Assembly: GCA_026993285.1 (NCBI GenBank) | Contig: JALWTZ010000260.1 | Span: 1 to 5,177 of the forward strand | Origin: Lysobacterales bacterium | GTDB lineage: Bacteria; Pseudomonadota; Gammaproteobacteria; Xanthomonadales; S139-57 | DNA: 5,177 bases | Direction of reading: 5' to 3' | In this document: positions 1-5,177 of the stretch, piece by piece | Layout of the letters: the number at the start of each line of letters is the position of its first letter | How positions within the stretch are numbered: the first letter of the stretch is position 1 | Made by a program: the position numbers and the translations under genes | Notes under the pieces: model-generated | What the model saw: the letters and a program-made list of their open reading frames with translations, nothing else | What the model was told of the DNA's origin: nothing | Database searches by the model: none

Positions 1-962
1 GGCTGGTTGCCGCCAACCTGGCCCTCAGCGCCTATCAGCGCCGCATTGCCGAACAATTCGGCATCGAACCGGGTGCCGAGATGAAGGCCGGCATCCGTCA
101 GGCGGAAAAGCAACAGCTCAATCTCTACTGCATTGACCGCGATGTGGGCCTGACGCTGCGCCGGGTACGCCACAAACTGGGTTTCTTCGAAAAACTCAAC
201 CTGATCAGTGGCCTGGTGGCCAGCCTGTTCAACCGGGAAGAAATTGACGAAGCGGAAATCGAGCAACTCAAGGAAGGCGACCTGCTGGAAAGCACCTTTT
301 CCGAATTCGCTGATCGTTCTGAACATCTGTTCGAGGCGCTGATCGACGAACGCGACCGCTACATGGCGGCCAAACTGATTGAAATTGCCGGCGAAGGCAG
401 CATCCAGCCACCGAAAAACCTGCTGGTGGTGGTGGGTGCCGGCCACCTGCGCGGGCTGGCCCGCTACCTGAGCAGCATGGACAATCCGGTACAACAACGC
501 CTGCGGCTGGAAGAAAACCCGCCACCGGCCCGCTGGACCCGCTGGCTGCCCTGGATCATCACCGCCGTGGTGCTGACCGGCTTTGCCATCGGCTTTCAGC
601 GCAGCCCGGAACTGGGCTGGAACCTGATCAAGACCTGGGTGCTGGTCAACGGCAGCCTCTCGGCCCTGGGCGCTGCCCTGGCTGGCGGCCATCCACTGAC
701 GGTACTCTCGGCCTTTCTGGCCGCGCCGCTGACCTCGCTCAACCCGGCCGTGGGGGCAGGCATGGTCACCGCGCTGGTGGAAACCACCCTGCGCAAGCCC
801 ACCGTGGCCGATTTCGACCACCTGCGCGATGATGTGGTGCACTGGAAGGGCTGGTGGAAGAACCGCGTTTCCCGGGTGTTCCTGGTGTTCTTTCTTTCCA
901 ACCTGGGTTCGGCCGTCGGCACCTGGGTGGCCGGCTTCAGCATTGCCCACCAACTGAGCTGA
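1..962 (+). CDS. TraB/PrgY-type family membrane protein (5' partial)
   Basis: The frame is open from the left edge (first full codon at nt 3) to TGA at 960-962, giving about 319 visible residues. It begins LVAANLALSAYQRRIAEQFG, a segment internal to this family, so the ATG at 81 is an internal Met and roughly 80 N-terminal residues, including the first GxxH motif, lie outside. Visible hallmarks are ERDRYMA (nt 348-368) and the second GxxH motif, GAGH, followed by LRGL (nt 435-458). Both belong to the TIKI/TraB/PrgY/GumN/EreA-like fold, whose paired GxxH motifs and Glu/Arg residues form the proposed active site. After this soluble domain come about four hydrophobic segments (near nt 543-596, 633-690, 700-780 and 873-945), with NPAVGAGMVTALVE between helices, as in prokaryotic TraB proteins. 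Enterococcal PrgY/TraB reduces sex-pheromone activity, but no conjugation gene is visible here, so that role should not be transferred. The substrate is unknown. dusB starts 2 nt downstream. The family call is firm; the function is open. Confidence 0.88.
   Translation, partial: LVAANLALSAYQRRIAEQFGIEPGAEMKAGIRQAEKQQLNLYCIDRDVGLTLRRVRHKLGFFEKLNLISGLVASLFNREEIDEAEIEQLKEGDLLESTFSEFADRSEHLFEALIDERDRYMAAKLIEIAGEGSIQPPKNLLVVVGAGHLRGLARYLSSMDNPVQQRLRLEENPPPARWTRWLPWIITAVVLTGFAIGFQRSPELGWNLIKTWVLVNGSLSALGAALAGGHPLTVLSAFLAAPLTSLNPAVGAGMVTALVETTLRKPTVADFDHLRDDVVHWKGWWKNRVSRVFLVFFLSNLGSAVGTWVAGFSIAHQLS
955..958 (+). promoter_or_regulatory. Weak ribosome binding site of dusB
   Basis: TGAG lies 6 nt before the dusB ATG at 965 and is the only Shine-Dalgarno-like core near it; no GGAG or AGGA is present. 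The preceding gene's stop (960-962) falls between this core and the start, so dusB is probably translated largely by reinitiation after the upstream gene. Weak evidence. Confidence 0.3.
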
Positions 963-964
963 AC

Positions 965-1947
<983 letters not shown>

Positions 1948-1951
<4 letters not shown>

Positions 1952-4900
1952 ACGGTAAACGCTTTCAGGCACTGCACTGGCCCGATGCACAATGGCAGGA
2001 ATGGCCCGCCCTGCCCGGCGGCGCGCAGGCGCTGGCCTTGCTGGAAAAAGCCGCGCAACAGCAAAGGCCGGTGCTGTGGATCTGCGAAAACGCCCTGCAG
2101 GCCCAACTGGCCTGGCAGGATGCGCAACTGCTCAACGAAACGGGGCTGGAAATCCTGCATTTTCCCGGCTGGGAAACCCTGGTCTACGAACGCTTCTCGC
2201 CTCACCCGGAAGCCATTTCCCAGCGCCTGCGGGTACTGAACCGCCTGCCCACGCTGAAGCAGGGCCTGTGCGTGGTGGATATCCATACGCTGATGCAGCG
2301 GCTGGCCCCGGTGAACTACCTGCGCGGGCGCTGCTTCGACTTCCAGCCCGGTCAGCCACTCAATCTGGCGCAGATGCGCCAGTCACTGACCGATCAGGGC
2401 TACCACGCCGTACCGGAAGTGCATGACCCCGGCGAATTCGCCATTCGCGGCAGCCTGCTGGATCTTTTCCCCATGGGCAGCGACCGGCCCTACCGCATCG
2501 AGCTGTTCGACGACGAGATCGACACCCTGCGCAGTTTCGACCCCGAAACCCAGCGCAGCGCCGAACAGGTAAGCGCCATCCGTCTGCTGCCGGCGCAGGA
2601 GTTTCCCACCGACGAGGCGGCCCTACGCGATTTCCGCAGCCGTTACCGCGAACGCTTCGATATCGACCTGCGCCACTGTGCCTTTTACCAGGACCTCAAG
2701 CAAGGCATCGTCCCGGCCGGCAGCGAATACTTTCTTCCCCTGTTCTTTGAACAGACCGCCAGCCTGTTGCAGCATTTCAGCCAGCCCCCGCACCTGATGC
2801 TGGAACCCGGCGTGGAAACCGCCATGGAACGCTACTGGTTGCAGGTGCAGGCGCGGCATGAACAATTCCGCCATGACCTGCAACACCCCATCCTCACGCC
2901 AGAGGAACTGCTCTACCCGCCGGAGGAACTGCGGGCGCAACTGAAAAACCACCCGGCAGTGCTACCAGGCCGTGCCCAGGGGCCACAACTGGCCGGTGAA
3001 GCCCCTGCCCTGCCGCTGCATGTCAAGGACCGCCCCACCTGCGAGGCCCTGCAACAATGGCTGGAAGAACAACCCCAACGCCTGCTGCTGGCCTGTGACT
3101 CCGCCGGCCGGCGCGAAGCCATGCTCGACACCCTGCGTGGCGCGGGTTTCCAGCCGGCCACCGCGCGGGACTGGGCCGCATTCCTGCAATCCGACCAGCG
3201 CCTGATGCTGGCGGAACTGCCCATCTCCGATGGTTTCGTGCTGGATGAGCTGGCCGTACTGACGGAAAAACAACTGCTGGGCGAACGGGCGCAACGGCAA
3301 ACCCTCAAACAGCGCCGCACCCGGGATGCCGACGCGCTGATTTCCGATCTTACCGAGCTGCATCCCGGCGCCCCGGTGGTACACGAGGACCACGGCGTGG
3401 GCCGCTATCTGGGGCTGGAAAAGCTGGATGTGGGCGAACAGGCCGCCGAGTTTCTCGCCATCGAATACGCCGAGGGCGCCAGGCTGTATGTGCCGGTCTC
3501 CTCCCTGCACCTCATCAGCCGCTATACCGGCGGGCCGGCGGAAAGCGCCCCCCTGCACCGGCTGGGCGGGGAACAATGGAAACGCGCCAGGCGCAAGGCC
3601 GCCGAACAGGTGCGCGATGTGGCCGCCGAGCTGCTGGACCTCCATGCCCGCCGCGCCGCCCGCACCGGCCGGGGCATCCAGATCGACCCCCAGGCCATGC
3701 GCGATTTCGCCCTCACCTTTCCCTTCGAGGAAACCGAAGACCAGCTCAAGGCCATCGAGGCCGTGCTGGCCGACCTGCAGGCCGAACAACCCATGGACCG
3801 CGTGGTCTGCGGCGATGTGGGTTTCGGCAAGACGGAAGTGGCCCTGCGCGCCGCCTTTGCCGTGGCCATGGCCGGCCGCCAGGTGGCGGTACTGGTGCCC
3901 ACCACCCTGCTGGCGCAACAGCATTTCGACAACTTCCGCGACCGCTTCGCCGACTGGCCCATCCGCACCGGCATCGTCTCCCGTTTCCAGTCCACCGCCG
4001 AGAACCGCAAAACCCTGGAAGCCGCCCGCAAGGGCCTGGTGGATGTGCTGGTGGGCACCCACCGCCTGTTGCAGAACGATGTGGAATTCAAGGATCTGGG
4101 CCTGGTCATCATCGACGAGGAACAGCGCTTTGGCGTGCGCCAGAAGGAACAGCTGAAAAAGCTCCGCGCCGAGGTGGACCTGCTCACCCTTACCGCCACC
4201 CCCATTCCACGCACCCTGAACATGGCCATGAGCGGCCTGCGGGATTTGTCCATCATCGCCACCCCGCCGCAGAAGCGGCTGGCGGTGAAAACCCAGGTCA
4301 GCCAGTGGGACGACAACCTGCTGCGCGATGCCTTCCAGCGCGAACTGCAGCGCGGCGGGCAGGTCTATTTCCTGCACAACGAGGTGGAAAGCATCGAACG
4401 CATGCGGCGCAAGCTGGCAGAGCTGATCCCGGAAGCACGCATCGGCGTGGCCCACGGGCAAATGCCCGAACGGCAGCTGGAACAGGTCATGCTGGATTTT
4501 CACCGCCAGCAGTTCAATGTGCTGCTTTGCACCACCATCATCGAAAACGGCATCGACATCCCCACCGCCAACACCATCATCATCCACCGGGCCGACCGCT
4601 TCGGCCTGGCCCAGCTGCACCAGCTGCGCGGGCGGGTGGGCCGCTCCCACCACCGGGCCTATGCCTACCTGCTCACCCCGCACCCCAGGGCCATGACCGC
4701 CGACGCGCGCAAAAGGCTGGAAGCCATCCAGTCCCTGGAAGAACTGGGGGCCGGCTTCACCCTGGCCTCCCACGACCTGGAAATCCGCGGGGCCGGGGAA
4801 CTGTTGGGGGACGAACAAAGCGGCCAGATTCACCAGGTGGGCTTCAGCATGTACATGGACCTGCTGCAACGGGCGGTGGAAGCCATGAAAAACGGCCAGG

Positions 4901-5177
4901 AAGCCGACCTGGAAGCCCCGGCCCGCAGTTGCGAAATCGACCTGGGCGTGCCCGCGCTGATCCCGGAAGACTACCTGCCGGACGTGCACACCCGCCTAAC
5001 CCTGTACAAGCGCATGGCCGCCAGCAGCGACGACGATGCCCTGAAGGCGTTGCAAATCGAAATGATCGACCGCTTCGGCCTGCTGCCCGAACCGGTGAAG
5101 AACCTGTTTGCCATCACCCGCCTGCAGCAACAGGCCATCCGCCTGGGCCTGATACGCATCTCCGCCGACGAACAGCG
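1948..5177 (+). CDS. mfd: Transcription-repair coupling factor Mfd (3' partial)
   Basis: Mfd is a cytoplasmic ATP-dependent DNA translocase that pushes stalled RNA polymerase off damaged template and recruits UvrA. About 1076 residues are open without a stop; E. coli Mfd has 1148, so an estimated 65-70 residues of D7 are cut off by the window edge. Domains in order: UvrB-like D1-D2 (about 20-340; FPGWETLVYERFSPHPEAIS at 72-91), with Arg167, Arg183 and Phe187 matching the E. coli UvrA-contact residues Arg165, Arg181 and Phe185; D3 (about 355-450); the RNA-polymerase-interacting domain (about 466-540; VVHEDHGVGRY, LYVPVSSLHLISRY); RecG-like motor with Walker A GDVGFGKT (622-629), PTTLLAQQ, DEEQ (723-726), TLTATPIPRT (747-756), TTIIENGIDIP (862-872) and QLRGRVGRS (892-900); translocation motif with Arg923, Arg947 and Gln957; and the start of D7 (from about 991), with Glu1038 matching the clamp residue Glu1045. 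The ATG at 1948 is supported by ATGA coupling, an upstream AGGG and the family's N-terminal length. Confidence 0.98.

Noticed and set aside
854..964. In-frame upstream start that would lengthen DusB by 37 residues
   Set aside because: The extra residues overlap the conserved membrane C-terminus of the upstream gene and have no counterpart in DusB, whose N-terminus fits the ATG at 965.
2902..2931. Direct repeat GAGGAACTG at 2902-2910 and 2923-2931
   Set aside because: It is 9 bases occurring twice at 21-base spacing, in frame, encoding PEEL twice in a variable linker of Mfd. Likely chance or codon preference, with no sign of a regulatory or mobile repeat.
3428..4156. 242-codon plus-strand frame inside mfd
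   Set aside because: Its translation is Pro, Ala, Ser and Arg rich, typical of a +1 shadow of a GC-rich gene. The mfd frame here encodes the polymerase-contact domain and the first helicase motifs without interruption.
2962..4989. 675-codon open frame on the minus strand, opposite mfd
   Set aside because: It is in the same codon register as mfd, so it stays open simply because mfd uses no CTA, TTA or TCA codons between the CTA at 2962-2964 and the CTA at 4996-4998, as expected at high GC. It begins at GTG, its translation is low-complexity and rich in Gly, Ala, Gln and His, and it matches no family I know.
5110..5177. Possible truncation of Mfd in D7
   Set aside because: The frame is open to the last base and still follows the family sequence, so the missing C-terminus is due to the window edge, not to a mutation.

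Overview
This is a fully coding, high-GC window (roughly 60-65% G+C by eye, codons mostly ending in G or C) from a proteobacterial chromosome. Protein sequences point to a gammaproteobacterium. DusB and Mfd align by eye along their whole visible length with the E. coli proteins as I remember them, including long identical blocks in Mfd such as the RNA-polymerase-contact segment and the helicase motifs. The GC level and the TraB-type membrane protein would fit a Chromatiales-like or related high-GC lineage, but I cannot name a genus.

Layout: three genes lie head to tail on the + strand with practically no intergenic DNA. (1) Positions 1-962 hold the 3' four fifths or so of a TraB/PrgY-type (TIKI/GumN/EreA-like fold) protein with a C-terminal block of membrane helices; its 5' end lies before the window. 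(2) Positions 965-1951 hold a complete tRNA-dihydrouridine synthase B (dusB), starting 2 nt after the previous stop. (3) Positions 1948-5177 hold mfd, the transcription-repair coupling factor. It overlaps dusB by the four bases ATGA and is open to the window edge, with about 1076 residues visible and an estimated 65-70 C-terminal residues missing. The mfd frame has no stop in the window, so it is the dominant gene although it has no closed end here. There is no gap over 300 bases, no RNA gene, no mobile element and no CRISPR array that I can see.

Functionally, the tight packing suggests one transcription unit: a membrane protein of unknown role, a tRNA-modifying flavoenzyme, and the ATP-driven translocase that removes stalled RNA polymerase and recruits UvrA. 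The two clear enzymes look fully functional, with all key residues present. The main point of interest is the arrangement: dusB is translationally coupled to mfd, not followed by fis as in E. coli. I found no convincing sign of a new system; the window is mostly ordinary housekeeping DNA.
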